Shown here in pieces: positions 17,483-28,052 of a stretch of DNA of 64,000 nt. The first letter of the stretch is position 1. Each line of letters begins with the position of its first letter. Position numbers and translations under genes: made by a program. The notes under the pieces are model-generated. The model saw nothing but the letters and a program-made list of their open reading frames with translations. It was not told where the DNA came from and searched no databases. The DNA is from Bacillus sp. WMMC1349 (lineage in GTDB: Bacteria; Bacillota; Bacilli; Bacillales; Bacillaceae). The DNA lies in the NCBI RefSeq assembly GCF_013155385.1, contig NZ_JABJUQ010000007.1, forward strand, positions 2,753,501 to 2,817,500, given 5' to 3'.

Positions 17483-18675
17483 CTATTTTTTCAATATCAA
17501 GTCCTGATGAACAGACGTTTCCTTTTCTCTTCGATCATATAAAAACACTGTTCCAATACTGAACACCAATAAAACAAGAAGTACCGCCAGTAACATCTGC
17601 ATACCATAGATATCAACAAGAATTCCGCCCAAAAGCGGCCCGACCATTCTGCCACCGGTTGCCATACTATTGACAAATCCTTGATAAAATCCTTCTTTTC
17701 CCTGGGGAGAAAGCTGATTTGCAATTGTTGGAACAGCAGGCCAAACAAGCATTTCACCAATTGTTAATATGATCATAGCCGCAAGAAATGCCGTAAAGTC
17801 CTCGGCTACAAACAAAATTCCGTATGCAAGCATAAAAATAACAAAGCCTAATAACATCTGTTTTTTCAACGACTTAGCAAACCGCTTCACAAACATGCCG
17901 ATGAATGGCTGCCCTAGTACGATGAGTGCACCATTTACAGTCCATAACAAACTGTACTGCTTAAGGGGCATGCCCAATTCCTGTGTATGTGAGGCAATTG
18001 TTGAAGACCATTGTGAATAAGCAACCCAAGCCAGCAAGTACCCTGTACAGATAAAAACGAGCGCCGTAAATCGCGACTTTCCATTGATTGAATCGGCATG
18101 ATCTAAAACAGATGACTGAACAGCTTGATCAGATTGAATCTTCTTAAATCCCAAACATGCAATCATAAAAAAACAGCGTAGAGCATTGCATTCGCAAAGA
18201 AAACAAAAGTGAAGGAAAAAGATGCCACAAATCCCCCAAGTGCCGAACCAACAGCAACTCCGGCATTTTGCGCGACATACACAGCATTAAATGCTTTTCT
18301 TCCACCCTCTGGCCATGCTGAGCCAGCCATCGCATAACATGCCGGAAAAACAACACCAGAACCAAAACCAGCAATTGTTAATAATACAATATATGCGAAC
18401 CAATCATGAAAAAACACAAGACCTGAAAGGCTTGAAAACGTAATGATAATCCCAAGAATAATCGATTTAAAGCCCCCGATTTTATCAAACAAAAAACCGC
18501 CGCACAAATTTCCAATCACATTTGCTCCTGAATTCAGCATCAAGACAAACCCGGCAGCAGTCAATGACTTACCTAAATGCTGATGAATATAAATGGTGTT
18601 TAGCGGCCATAAAAAAGAGGCCCCCGTGACGTTAATAAACATACCGATGACCAAAAGCCATAATGTACGTGGCAT
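17483..18675 (-). pseudogene. yttB: MFS transporter YttB, split by a frameshift in a T7 run
   Basis: Two adjacent frames make one 12-helix MFS protein like YttB (about 397 residues): residues 1-170 from ATG 18675 (MPRTLWLLVIGMFINVTGAS) and the rest in another frame ending at 17483. The break is in seven consecutive A's (T's on the coding strand) at 18167-18173; an eighth T would restore AVFFMIACLGFKK. The C-half start at 18166 has no ribosome site. It is either a real slipped-strand mutation, phase-variable, or a sequencing error. YttB is a putative efflux permease of unknown substrate. Confidence 0.8.
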
Positions 18676-18771
18676 TGTGTTACCTTCTTTCTAAATAGAA
18701 CTTCTTTTAAATTCTATTCGCTTCGGCCGCTTTTTTCAACAAACAAGTTTTTGATTTTGGGTATAAAAAAA

Positions 18772-18810
18772 TCCCTTTTCTAAAGGGGAAAAGCCGGACT
18801 TACCGGCTTT
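18772..18810 (-). terminator. Tandem terminators after the distal ytrF copy
   Basis: Two hairpins on the minus strand: AAAGCCGG / CCGGCTTT (18790-18810), then CCCTTT / AAAGGG followed by TTTTTTTA (18772-18788). Confidence 0.75.
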
Positions 18811-18816
18811 AAAAAT

Positions 18817-20115
18817 CTACAACTCTTTTCTTAATGCCGTCAATACATTTGTTTTTGTCGCCTTAACAGCCGGGTTTAAACCAGAAAGAATGGCCACTCC
18901 TGCACTGATCGCTGTTGCAATTAGCACCAGGCTGAGCGGAATATATGAGAAAGTAATATGAAACTCCTCGCCTCCCCCATGGGAAACAGATGAGAAAATA
19001 ACGGGTAGAAACGCGTTCATTAAAAAGCTGACAACATATGAAATCATAATTCCGAACACAGACCCGATGACACCGATATATGCACTTTCCAACAAAAACA
19101 TTTTGCGAATAATGTTCGGACTGGCACCAATCGCTTTCATAATTCCGATCTCCTGTGTTCTTTCTGTGACAGCCATTGTCATCGTATTAAAGATACCGAT
19201 CGCAGAGATCAATACCGCTATCACGCCAACAAAAATCAGACCAATTTTAAATGCGGTAAAAAACATATTGATACTCTCAAGCCTTTTCGTAATGGAATCA
19301 ACATAGAAACCCTTATCTTCTAAAGCATTTGTAATTTCACCAACATGTTCAGCACTGTCAGCATATACAAACATTTTATTTACAATCTGGGATTTTTCCG
19401 GTTTTAAATAGTCAATAGCATTTTTATTTAAATAAACTATGGTATCCGTTTTCCAAGCATATGAAGACTGTTTTTTCACCCCGACAACCTTAAATTGATG
19501 TTTCTTTTTCTTAGTGTTTTTCTCTCCTATTTTCGTAACTGTTATCTCAATTGTTTTCCCTAAGATATCCCCTTGATATCCTGCTGGGTTTTTCACACTT
19601 TTTTCTTTTCTACGTTTCTGTTTTTTATATTTCTCTGTTTCGTTTTTCGTCCAAAGTAGTTTACCGAAATCATAGCCGACTACAATTTCATTGGGTGATT
19701 TCGCCATTCGGCCTCGGTCTAGTTTAAAGTTCGTTTTTTGTTCAGCAGCCATGTCTGTGAACGTGAGATAGTTGATTTTAGTATTGGTTCGACCAGCAAA
19801 TGTAGCCTCGATCTGCTCCATTAAGTCTACCTCATCAATAATAGCTGCCACATGTTCACGATTCTCAAACTCTTGCAAATCTTTTTTTTGAACTGGTTTA
19901 CCAACCTTTCCTTCTTTGCCGGCTACTTTGATTTCTGTCACGATCTGCTTTTTCATGATTTGTTCAGTCATCGATTTTTGCAGTCCAAATCCCACAGAAG
20001 CAAGTACAATTAAAAACGAACAGGCAACTGTTGTCGCAAGAATGGTCATAAACACCCGCAGGCGGTTTTTCTTCATATTTCTTCTAATTAATGTAAGTTG
20101 ATCTTTAAACTTCAA
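18817..20115 (-). CDS. ytrF: ABC transporter permease YtrF, second copy (FtsX/MacB type)
   Basis: 432 residues: an N-terminal helix after KKNRLRVFMTILATTVACSF, a large extracytoplasmic MacB-type domain (about 50-280), then three helices of the FtsX domain with the conserved NTMTMAVTERTQEIGIMKAIGAS coupling region. It is clearly a tandem duplicate of the next gene upstream; the membrane parts are almost identical while the outer domain has diverged. The start is TTG 20113-20115, nine bases after AAGGGG, the same arrangement as in copy 1. A terminator lies between the copies, so its expression may be reduced or need readthrough. Confidence 0.85.
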   Translation of the reverse strand: MKFKDQLTLIRRNMKKNRLRVFMTILATTVACSFLIVLASVGFGLQKSMTEQIMKKQIVTEIKVAGKEGKVGKPVQKKDLQEFENREHVAAIIDEVDLMEQIEATFAGRTNTKINYLTFTDMAAEQKTNFKLDRGRMAKSPNEIVVGYDFGKLLWTKNETEKYKKQKRRKEKSVKNPAGYQGDILGKTIEITVTKIGEKNTKKKKHQFKVVGVKKQSSYAWKTDTIVYLNKNAIDYLKPEKSQIVNKMFVYADSAEHVGEITNALEDKGFYVDSITKRLESINMFFTAFKIGLIFVGVIAVLISAIGIFNTMTMAVTERTQEIGIMKAIGASPNIIRKMFLLESAYIGVIGSVFGIMISYVVSFLMNAFLPVIFSSVSHGGGEEFHITFSYIPLSLVLIATAISAGVAILSGLNPAVKATKTNVLTALRKEL

Positions 20116-20175
20116 CAATAACGTCCCCTTTTCGGATAGTTGAATTTCCTGCTGGGAATCATAATTCCTAGTTTT

Positions 20176-20200
20176 AAAAACCGGCATGATGCCGGTTTTT
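20176..20200 (-). terminator. Intrinsic terminator between the two ytrF copies
   Basis: Near-perfect palindrome AAAAACCGGCATCATGCCGG followed by TTTTT on the minus strand, just after the first ytrF stop. Confidence 0.85.
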
Positions 20201-20203
20201 AAT

Positions 20204-21538
20204 CTATAATTCTCTTCTTAGGGCTGTTAGTACGTTCGTTTTCGTTGCTTTAACTGCTGGATTCAAGCCTGAAAGTATCGCAACACCCGCACTAATTGCG
20301 GTCGCTATCAGGACAAGACTAAGCGGAATGTGTGAGAAAGTGATATTAAACACCTCGCCGTTTCCTCCCTCAGAAACCGATGATAAAATAACGGGTACAA
20401 GCTTATTTACCAAAAAGCTGACACCATATGAAATGATAATTCCAAAAACAGACCCGATGACACCAATATAGGTACTTTCCAGTAAAAACATTTTGCGAAT
20501 GATATTCGGACTGGCACCGATTGCTTTCATGATACCAATTTCCTGTGTTCTTTCTGTGACTGCCATTGTCATCGTATTAAAGATTCCAATCGCAGAAATC
20601 AACACCGCTATCACCCCGACAAAAATCAGACCGATTTTAAAAGCGGTGAAAAACATATTGATACCCTCGAGCTTTTTGGTGATCGAATCAACATGGAAGC
20701 CTTTATCTTCTAAGGCATCTGTGATATCACCGACATGATCAGCGCTATCAGCATAAACCACTAATTTTTTGTCTGCAATACTGCTATCTTTAGCTGGCTT
20801 TAAAAAACCAAGAATATCTTTTTCCATTTCATCGCTAACAAAAACGTTGGAGTCAGTTGCCCACTCATATGAAGGTTTTTTCGCCACACCGACAACTTTT
20901 AGGTCATATGTTTTGAGTTTATCTTTTTGTCCTTTTTTTTCTGCTGTTTTTGTGACCGTTAATTCAATTGTCTTCCCAAGCACGTTGCCTTGATACCCTT
21001 TAGGTTCTTTAATTTTCTCTCCATTTGTTTCATCTGTACTCATTATTTTTTCAAAATTTTTAGCTTCTTGTTTCGTCCAAAGCTGTTTTCCAAAATGATA
21101 GCCGACAACAATTTCATTTGGGGATTTCGCAACTCTACCTCGGTCTAGTTCTAAGTTGGCTTTTTGTTCTCCAGCCATATCGGTAATCGTTAATTTTAAT
21201 TGATCATTAGTCCGATTTCCGTACTTTGCTTTCATTGGTCCTGGTGGATACAGTTCTGTACGCTCAAAAATAGCTGTAACATGTTCATGGTTTTCAAACT
21301 CTTTTAAGTCTTTCTTTTGAACTTGCTGTTTTCCTTCTTTTCCAAAGACCTGAATTTCTGTGACAATCTGCTGTTTCATGAGTTCCTCAGTTAGCGATTT
21401 TTGTAGTCCAAACCCGACAGACGCAAGCACAATTAAAAACGCACAGGCAACAGTTGTCGCAAGGATGGTCATAAACACCCGCAGACGGTTTTTTTTCATA
21501 TTTCTACGAATAAATTTAAGTTGATCTTTAAACTTCAA
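20204..21538 (-). CDS. ytrF: ABC transporter permease YtrF, first copy
   Basis: 444 residues with the same plan as B. subtilis YtrF: one N-terminal helix, a large outer domain and a C-terminal three-helix FtsX domain, ending TKTNVLTALRREL. It works with the ATPase YtrE. The start is TTG 21536-21538 ([13 protein letters not shown], compare MRFKDQ in YtrF), nine bases after AAGGGG; an ATG three codons upstream touches the ribosome site. It overlaps the ytrE end by 11 bases, indicating translational coupling. Confidence 0.88.
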   Translation of the reverse strand: MKFKDQLKFIRRNMKKNRLRVFMTILATTVACAFLIVLASVGFGLQKSLTEELMKQQIVTEIQVFGKEGKQQVQKKDLKEFENHEHVTAIFERTELYPPGPMKAKYGNRTNDQLKLTITDMAGEQKANLELDRGRVAKSPNEIVVGYHFGKQLWTKQEAKNFEKIMSTDETNGEKIKEPKGYQGNVLGKTIELTVTKTAEKKGQKDKLKTYDLKVVGVAKKPSYEWATDSNVFVSDEMEKDILGFLKPAKDSSIADKKLVVYADSADHVGDITDALEDKGFHVDSITKKLEGINMFFTAFKIGLIFVGVIAVLISAIGIFNTMTMAVTERTQEIGIMKAIGASPNIIRKMFLLESTYIGVIGSVFGIIISYGVSFLVNKLVPVILSSVSEGGNGEVFNITFSHIPLSLVLIATAISAGVAILSGLNPAVKATKTNVLTALRREL

Positions 21539-22226
21539 GGGTTTCATCCCCTTTCTTCAGGACGCCATCGGCTAAATGAAATTTCTTACTGGCGATTGAT
21601 GCTACCTCATCATCATGAGTGATAATAATAAAAGTAATTCCTCTTTCTCTGTTCAGCTGCTTTATAAACTGAAGGATTTCCTGTTCTGTTTCAGAGTCCA
21701 AACTTCCCGTCGGCTCATCTGCTAAAATAATCGACGGGTTTAAAATAAGTGCCCGTGCGATACTGACGCGTTGCTGCTGTCCACCGGAAAGCTCGTTCGG
21801 ATAATGGTCAGCATGATGTTCAAGACCGACCCGTTGTAACATTTCATTGACCTTTTGTTTTCTTTCTGCTGGACGAATGCCTTTTAAGGTAAGCGGTAGT
21901 TCAATATTTTCAAACGTTGTTAAGCTTGGGATGAGTTGAAAGCTTTGAAAGATAAAGCCGAAATTTTCAAGCCGGAACATTGCCCATTCTTTCTCACTGA
22001 ATGCTGTCACATCAGTTCCATCGATTACAATCCTTCCTTTTGTCGGAGCTATATAGCCAGATATTAAGTTTAATAGTGTTGATTTACCTGAACCGCTTCG
22101 CCCAACAACACAGGCGATCTCACCTTTTTCGACAGTCAGTGAAACATCTTTTAAGACTTTAATTTCATTTTCTCGTCCTTTTTTTCCAATTGTGAAAGAA
22201 TGATGGATATGCTGAATATGAATCAT
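21528..22226 (-). CDS. ytrE: ABC transporter ATP-binding protein YtrE (MacB/LolD type)
   Basis: A 232-residue ATPase: Walker [11 protein letters not shown] (residues 42-51), Q-loop FQSFQL, signature [15 protein letters not shown], Walker [15 protein letters not shown]-loop ITHDDEVA. Partner of YtrF in the ytr operon, a transport system linked in B. subtilis to acetoin use and to the response to cell-wall antibiotics. The substrate is not known with certainty. It follows ytrD after a short gap and overlaps ytrF. Confidence 0.9.
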   Translation of the reverse strand: MIHIQHIHHSFTIGKKGRENEIKVLKDVSLTVEKGEIACVVGRSGSGKSTLLNLISGYIAPTKGRIVIDGTDVTAFSEKEWAMFRLENFGFIFQSFQLIPSLTTFENIELPLTLKGIRPAERKQKVNEMLQRVGLEHHADHYPNELSGGQQQRVSIARALILNPSIILADEPTGSLDSETEQEILQFIKQLNRERGITFIIITHDDEVASIASKKFHLADGVLKKGDETLEV

Positions 22227-22241
22227 AATTTCTCTCCTTTA

Positions 22242-23222
22242 TCAATACTTTGTTTTTTTATAAATTAAAAAGTAGCTAACCAAAAAACCAACAACTGCAC
22301 CTATGATCATTCCAACTCCATATCCGATAAGAGAATCATCGGCATCATAACCCATATATCCAAATCCAAGAATCCCAAAAATAATCACCAAAATTTGAAC
22401 TGGACGGTCAAGCTGTTTCCATAAGAAAAAGCTTCCTGTTCGTTCGCTAGGATGTTTGATAAAACAACAGTAACCGATTAGATAAAACAAAATGCTCATA
22501 GTAGCTGGGATTAACAGGATATACATTGACTCACTAAGCCAAGCACCTGCATTTATATAAATGATCGGAATGCAAAACTGCAACAATGTGTTATCTATTA
22601 AAGAGAGGTGATGCCAAAAACTATCCCTCTCAAAGAGAATTCTTAAATTTAAAAAAGGTAGAACAATCAATAAAAAAGGCATAATTGTGACACTAAACGC
22701 TGTTAACAACTGGGCAAAAATATGGCCTGTCATGGCTCCTGCAGCCATGACTAAAGCATAAGCCATAAAGCTAACCACCAGAGAACCAATCATATAATGC
22801 TGAAAAAAAAGCACACTTTCAGGTTTGAGAATGATGAGCAATACCTCTGATAGCAAATAGCTCAGCAACTGGGAGGTTATTAGCACCATTCCACCTAGCA
22901 AAAATTTTGTATTAAATACTTGACTTCTTGTATAGGGGAGACTTAACGTAAAATCCAGCCAGCCTCTGCTTCGCTCCACTCCTAACTGAAAGATCGCCAA
23001 TATAATAGCGATCCCGATTCGCCAGGTGGATAAAATTGAGCCTGTTGGTGTGTAATCAATCACAAAACGAGCTCTATCAGAGAAGTTATGAAGTATATTT
23101 TGATAGTCATTATATTGATCTATAATCGAAGCAGGAGTGATGAGAAACAGTACACAAAAAATCGTCATGAATAGAGATTGATGGTGTTTCCACTCTTTAT
23201 AAAGTAATCCGCGGTCTATCAT
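22242..23222 (-). CDS. ytrD: ABC-2 type permease YtrD
   Basis: 326 residues with about nine hydrophobic helices; the N-terminus MIDRGLLYKEWKHHQ and the stretch GVERSRGWLDFTLSLPYTRSQVFNTKFLLG are nearly the same as in YtrC. A tandem paralogue of ytrC, expected to form the membrane part of the YtrB transporter. The start ATG follows GGAGG by nine bases. The bases just upstream keep a relic of an ATPase gene end (see finding). Confidence 0.86.
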   Translation of the reverse strand: MIDRGLLYKEWKHHQSLFMTIFCVLFLITPASIIDQYNDYQNILHNFSDRARFVIDYTPTGSILSTWRIGIAIILAIFQLGVERSRGWLDFTLSLPYTRSQVFNTKFLLGGMVLITSQLLSYLLSEVLLIILKPESVLFFQHYMIGSLVVSFMAYALVMAAGAMTGHIFAQLLTAFSVTIMPFLLIVLPFLNLRILFERDSFWHHLSLIDNTLLQFCIPIIYINAGAWLSESMYILLIPATMSILFYLIGYCCFIKHPSERTGSFFLWKQLDRPVQILVIIFGILGFGYMGYDADDSLIGYGVGMIIGAVVGFLVSYFLIYKKTKY

Positions 23223-23277
23223 CTGTGTTTCCCTCCAAACTTTACGATGAATACCTCCCTTTTGTCAGAGAAAGTGA

Positions 23278-24249
23278 TCAATACTTTATTTTTTTATAAA
23301 TTGAAAAGTAACTAATCAAAAAACCAACGACTGCACCTATGATCATTCCGACTACATATCCGGTAAGAGAATCGCCGGATTCATAACCGAAGGACCCAAA
23401 ACCAAGAATCCCAAAAATGATGACCGCAATTTGAACAGGACGATCGAGTTGTTTGAATAAGAAAAAACTTCCGTTACGTTCATTTTGATGTTTCAGAAAA
23501 CTAAAGTAACCAAACAAATAAAACAAAATACTCAGAACAGCTGGGATTAACAAAATAAATGGTGATTCAGACACCCAATGCCCTTCTATATAAACGATTG
23601 GAATGAGATACTTTAATGAACTATCAAATATAGGAAATGATTGTTCAAAAGCAGGCCTTTCCATCCAAACTGACAGATTTAATACAGGTAGACCAATAAT
23701 TAAAAACGGCATGATTGCAACACTAAACGCAGTTAATAACTGAGCAATGATATGACCTGTCATGGCTCCTGCAGCCATGACTAAAGCATAAGCCATAAAA
23801 CTAATCACCATTGAGCCAATCATATAATGATGGAAAAAAAGCACACTTTCAGGTTTAAGAATCACGATCAATAACTCTGATAACAAATACCCAAGTAGCT
23901 GAGATACAATTAACACGATGACACCTAGTAAAAATTTTGTATTAAATACTTGGCTTCTTGAATAGGGCAAGCTTAAAGTAAAGTCGAGCAAGCCTTTGCT
24001 TCGCTCCACTCCTATCTGAACCACAGTTAATAGAATGCATAGCCCTATTTGCCAAGTTATTGCATATTGAGACGGGGCATAATCAATAATAAAACGTCCC
24101 TCATGAGGGTAGTGATTCAAGTCATTTAAGTAGACTCGGTAATCATTTAAAATTGAAAAAGGATGAATGAATAACAAAAAACAAAAAATGATCAGATACA
24201 AAATTTGATGCTGTTTCCATTCCTTATAAAGTAATCCCCGGTCTACCAT
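23278..24249 (-). CDS. ytrC: ABC-2 type permease YtrC
   Basis: 323 residues, multi-spanning, highly similar to YtrD throughout (HHYMIGSMVISFMAYALVMAAGAMTGH). The start ATG lies inside the last codons of ytrB (overlap of 7 bases) behind GGAGG, so ytrB and ytrC are coupled. Proposed to pair with YtrD as a heterodimer; transported compound unknown. Confidence 0.86.
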   Translation of the reverse strand: MVDRGLLYKEWKQHQILYLIIFCFLLFIHPFSILNDYRVYLNDLNHYPHEGRFIIDYAPSQYAITWQIGLCILLTVVQIGVERSKGLLDFTLSLPYSRSQVFNTKFLLGVIVLIVSQLLGYLLSELLIVILKPESVLFFHHYMIGSMVISFMAYALVMAAGAMTGHIIAQLLTAFSVAIMPFLIIGLPVLNLSVWMERPAFEQSFPIFDSSLKYLIPIVYIEGHWVSESPFILLIPAVLSILFYLFGYFSFLKHQNERNGSFFLFKQLDRPVQIAVIIFGILGFGSFGYESGDSLTGYVVGMIIGAVVGFLISYFSIYKKIKY

Positions 24250-25121
24250 CTGCGTTTTCCTCCAAACTTTGCAATGAATACCTCCTCAAGACTGACAGGG
24301 AGTTCATTCCACACTTTCGGAGACAAACTTTTAAGAAATTGTTTTCTGACTTCATCTTCTTTCGGAAGAAGTACTGTATAAAACACCCCTGTTTGATCTA
24401 AAACAGGAATTTCTTTTTCCCTGATTTTTAAGTTGATATCTTCCTCAAAAGCCATTTGAATTTTAATAAATTCACTTTTTAGTTCATCAAGGTCCATGAC
24501 ATTTGACAATGTATTGTCTTCAAGAAACCCGATTCTGTTACACATTCTCTCAATATCTTCGAGTCTGTGGGACGTAATTAGGATTGTGGTACGGTTTTCA
24601 GCCACTTCATCAACCATCAATTGAAGAACATCATGCCTTGTGACCGCATCAATTCCATCTGTCGGTTCGTCAAGCAAAATGACGGCTGGTCTAATAGCGA
24701 AAGCAAGAATGATGGAAAATTGTTTTTTTAATCCTGTTGATAGTTCACGATATTTTTTTGTTTCAGGTATTCCGTATCTATTCATCAATTCATTGGCATA
24801 AGTGACATCAAAGTCCGGATAAATGTTGCGAAGCAAGGAAACGAGCTGTTTGTAATGGTATTTGTCAAAATAAGGATTTTGAACAGGCATATACACGATA
24901 TTGCGTTTCACTAGCGGATGATCCTTAACTTTGACACCATCAAATAAAATCTCTCCGAAATCAGGAAGCAAAATTTGCTGGATAAGGCGCAAAAGTGTTG
25001 TTTTCCCTGAACCGTTTCGCCCAAGCAAGCCGAAAATTTCTCCTTCTTCAAGCTTTAAACAGATATTTTTCAGTACCTCTTGTCCATTAATCGTTTTTGA
25101 AACATGCTGTAATTCGATCAT
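24243..25121 (-). CDS. ytrB: ABC transporter ATP-binding protein YtrB
   Basis: 292 residues. ATPase domain with Walker A GRNGSGKTT, an atypical signature ELSTGLKKQFSIILA in place of LSGGQ, Walker B VILLDEPTDGID and an H-loop in ITSHRLED, followed by an extra C-terminal domain of about 80 residues. The start is ATG 25119-25121, whose ATGA overlaps the ytrA stop by four bases, behind a G6 run serving as ribosome site. Energises YtrC/YtrD. Confidence 0.9.
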   Translation of the reverse strand: MIELQHVSKTINGQEVLKNICLKLEEGEIFGLLGRNGSGKTTLLRLIQQILLPDFGEILFDGVKVKDHPLVKRNIVYMPVQNPYFDKYHYKQLVSLLRNIYPDFDVTYANELMNRYGIPETKKYRELSTGLKKQFSIILAFAIRPAVILLDEPTDGIDAVTRHDVLQLMVDEVAENRTTILITSHRLEDIERMCNRIGFLEDNTLSNVMDLDELKSEFIKIQMAFEEDINLKIREKEIPVLDQTGVFYTVLLPKEDEVRKQFLKSLSPKVWNELPVSLEEVFIAKFGGKRRW

Positions 25122-25507
25122 ATATGTTCGCCCCCCTTTACTTCTTTGCTGATTTCCGTTATCCACTCTTGTAGTTTTTTTATGTCAATTCCTGCATAGT
25201 GCGCATCGATGATCAATTGTTTTAGTTGCTCTTTAATCATCGTGATCTTCCCTTCATCAAGCGTAATTTTTGCATTTTCTGAAATATATGTGCCTCTTCC
25301 CCGCAAAGTTTCAATAATTCCTTCGCGTTCAAGTTCTTTATAGGCTTTACTAACTGTATTTGGATTTGCAATTATAACCGTTGCAAGCTCTCTAACAGAA
25401 GGAAGCTTATCTCCGGGTTTCATTATCCCTTTTAAACAAAGCTCTTTCATTTGCTGAATGATCTGTTCATAGATCGGAGTAGAGCTTCTTGGATCAATTT
25501 GAATCAT
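25118..25507 (-). CDS. ytrA: GntR-family repressor YtrA
   Basis: 129 residues: a GntR winged helix-turn-helix (PIYEQIIQQMKELCLKGIMKPGDKLPSVRELA, then ANPNTVSKAYKELEREGIIETLRGRGTYI) with a short helical dimerisation tail, the YtrA subfamily. In B. subtilis YtrA represses its own operon. A long dyad overlaps the operon promoter upstream of ytrG and is the likely operator. Ribosome site GAAGGGAGATAG precedes the ATG. Confidence 0.92.
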   Translation of the reverse strand: MIQIDPRSSTPIYEQIIQQMKELCLKGIMKPGDKLPSVRELATVIIANPNTVSKAYKELEREGIIETLRGRGTYISENAKITLDEGKITMIKEQLKQLIIDAHYAGIDIKKLQEWITEISKEVKGGEHI

Positions 25508-25571
25508 CTATCTCCCTTCTTTCTTACCATTTCCGATTTTGTTTAGCATAGGATAACGACGATATCTGTAA

Positions 25572-25751
25572 TTAAGGCTTAATTTGCGTGTGAATATATT
25601 GAATGGAATCACTTGGAAGGAGCTTTTGTTCAACCTTTTGCTTCACAACAGAACTAACTGCTGTAAACATAAAAAGAAATGTACAAGCAATTGCCCCAGA
25701 AATTACTAAAGTGAAGTATTTTCTTGTGTTTATTCGTTTTTTTCGTTTCAT
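25572..25751 (-). CDS. ytrG: Small membrane protein YtrG, first gene of the ytr operon
   Basis: 59 residues: a very basic N-terminus (MKRKKRINTRKY), one hydrophobic helix (FTLVISGAIACTFLFMFTAV) and a short outer tail (SSVVKQKVEQKLLPSDSIQ). Position before ytrA and the layout match YtrG, whose role is unknown. AAAGGAG precedes the ATG at good spacing. Confidence 0.8.
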   Translation of the reverse strand: MKRKKRINTRKYFTLVISGAIACTFLFMFTAVSSVVKQKVEQKLLPSDSIQYIHTQIKP

Positions 25752-25786
25752 TTTAAACTCTCCTTTAAAAAGAGATCCTTTTTATA

Positions 25787-25853
25787 ATGTATTAAGTGTA
25801 TTACTTTTTGTAGTACACCTAATACATTAATGATTGATAAGCAAATTGTCAAC
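25787..25853 (-). promoter_or_regulatory. Promoter and nested dyad operator of the ytr operon (probable YtrA site)
   Basis: Minus strand TTGACA (25848-25853), 17-bp spacer, TAATGT (25825-25830). Overlapping and downstream of the minus ten is a long inverted repeat: AATGTATTA outside and GTGTATTAC-TTTTT-GTAGTACAC inside (25796-25818). A GntR-type repressor bound there would block initiation. Assignment to YtrA is by context. Confidence 0.75.
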
Positions 25854-25907
25854 ACTTTTTTGATTTACTGAACATCCGGCGGTGGAACAAAGCCAAATAT
25901 AAATAAA

Positions 25908-25929
25908 AGACCCCTTATTAAAGAGGCCT
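25908..25929 (-). terminator. Terminator overlapping the ytzC stop
   Basis: Minus strand AGGCCTCTTTAATAAGGGGTCT followed by TTTATTT. Confidence 0.75.
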
Positions 25930-26196
25930 TTCAAATGATCTTTGCAAAATCATATTGTTTTGAAGGGTTTGCAGCTGAAGCCGTTTACGGTAAATTTCTT
26001 CTCGTTGCTGCTCATTAGCAAACAATGAGAGCTTATTCAAATCATTGACCGCATTTTCAAGCCTAAGCTGCGCATCACTGTACTCTGTCTCATTATAATG
26101 TTCCTGCTTACTTGCAGTTTCAAACTGAGATAAAGCGAATTCGTATACATCTTCGCTTCTTTGGATGTGCTCACCAACAGATTGTCTTGTCGCCAA
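25918..26196 (-). CDS. ytzC: DUF2524 protein YtzC
   Basis: 92 residues, entirely helical in appearance and rich in E, Q and N (SEDVYEFALSQFETASKQEHYNETEYSDAQLRLENAVNDLNKL), likely an antiparallel coiled coil. Matches YtzC of B. subtilis in length and place between ytrG and ytqA. Function unknown. Start TTG 26194-26196 behind AAGGAGGGG; the stop lies inside the terminator stem. Confidence 0.83.
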   Translation of the reverse strand: MATRQSVGEHIQRSEDVYEFALSQFETASKQEHYNETEYSDAQLRLENAVNDLNKLSLFANEQQREEIYRKRLQLQTLQNNMILQRSFERPL

Positions 26197-26354
26197 GAAA
26201 ACCCCTCCTTAATGGAATCATTCCATCACTTTTAGTTTGACCAGACCATCCTTAGATCAGTAAAGAAAATAATGGTCCAATCCAACTTCGATTTGTTCAA
26301 ATCGTTTATTTTTGCTACAATTTTATAATGCCATCTATTAGAGGAGGTTCTTTT

Positions 26355-28047
<1,693 letters not shown>

Positions 28048-28052
28048 TTTAC

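Noticed and set aside
17483..18166. C-terminal half of yttB as a separate 227-residue transporter gene
   Set aside because: No ribosome site at its Met, and the upstream half plus one base gives a normal 12-helix MFS protein.
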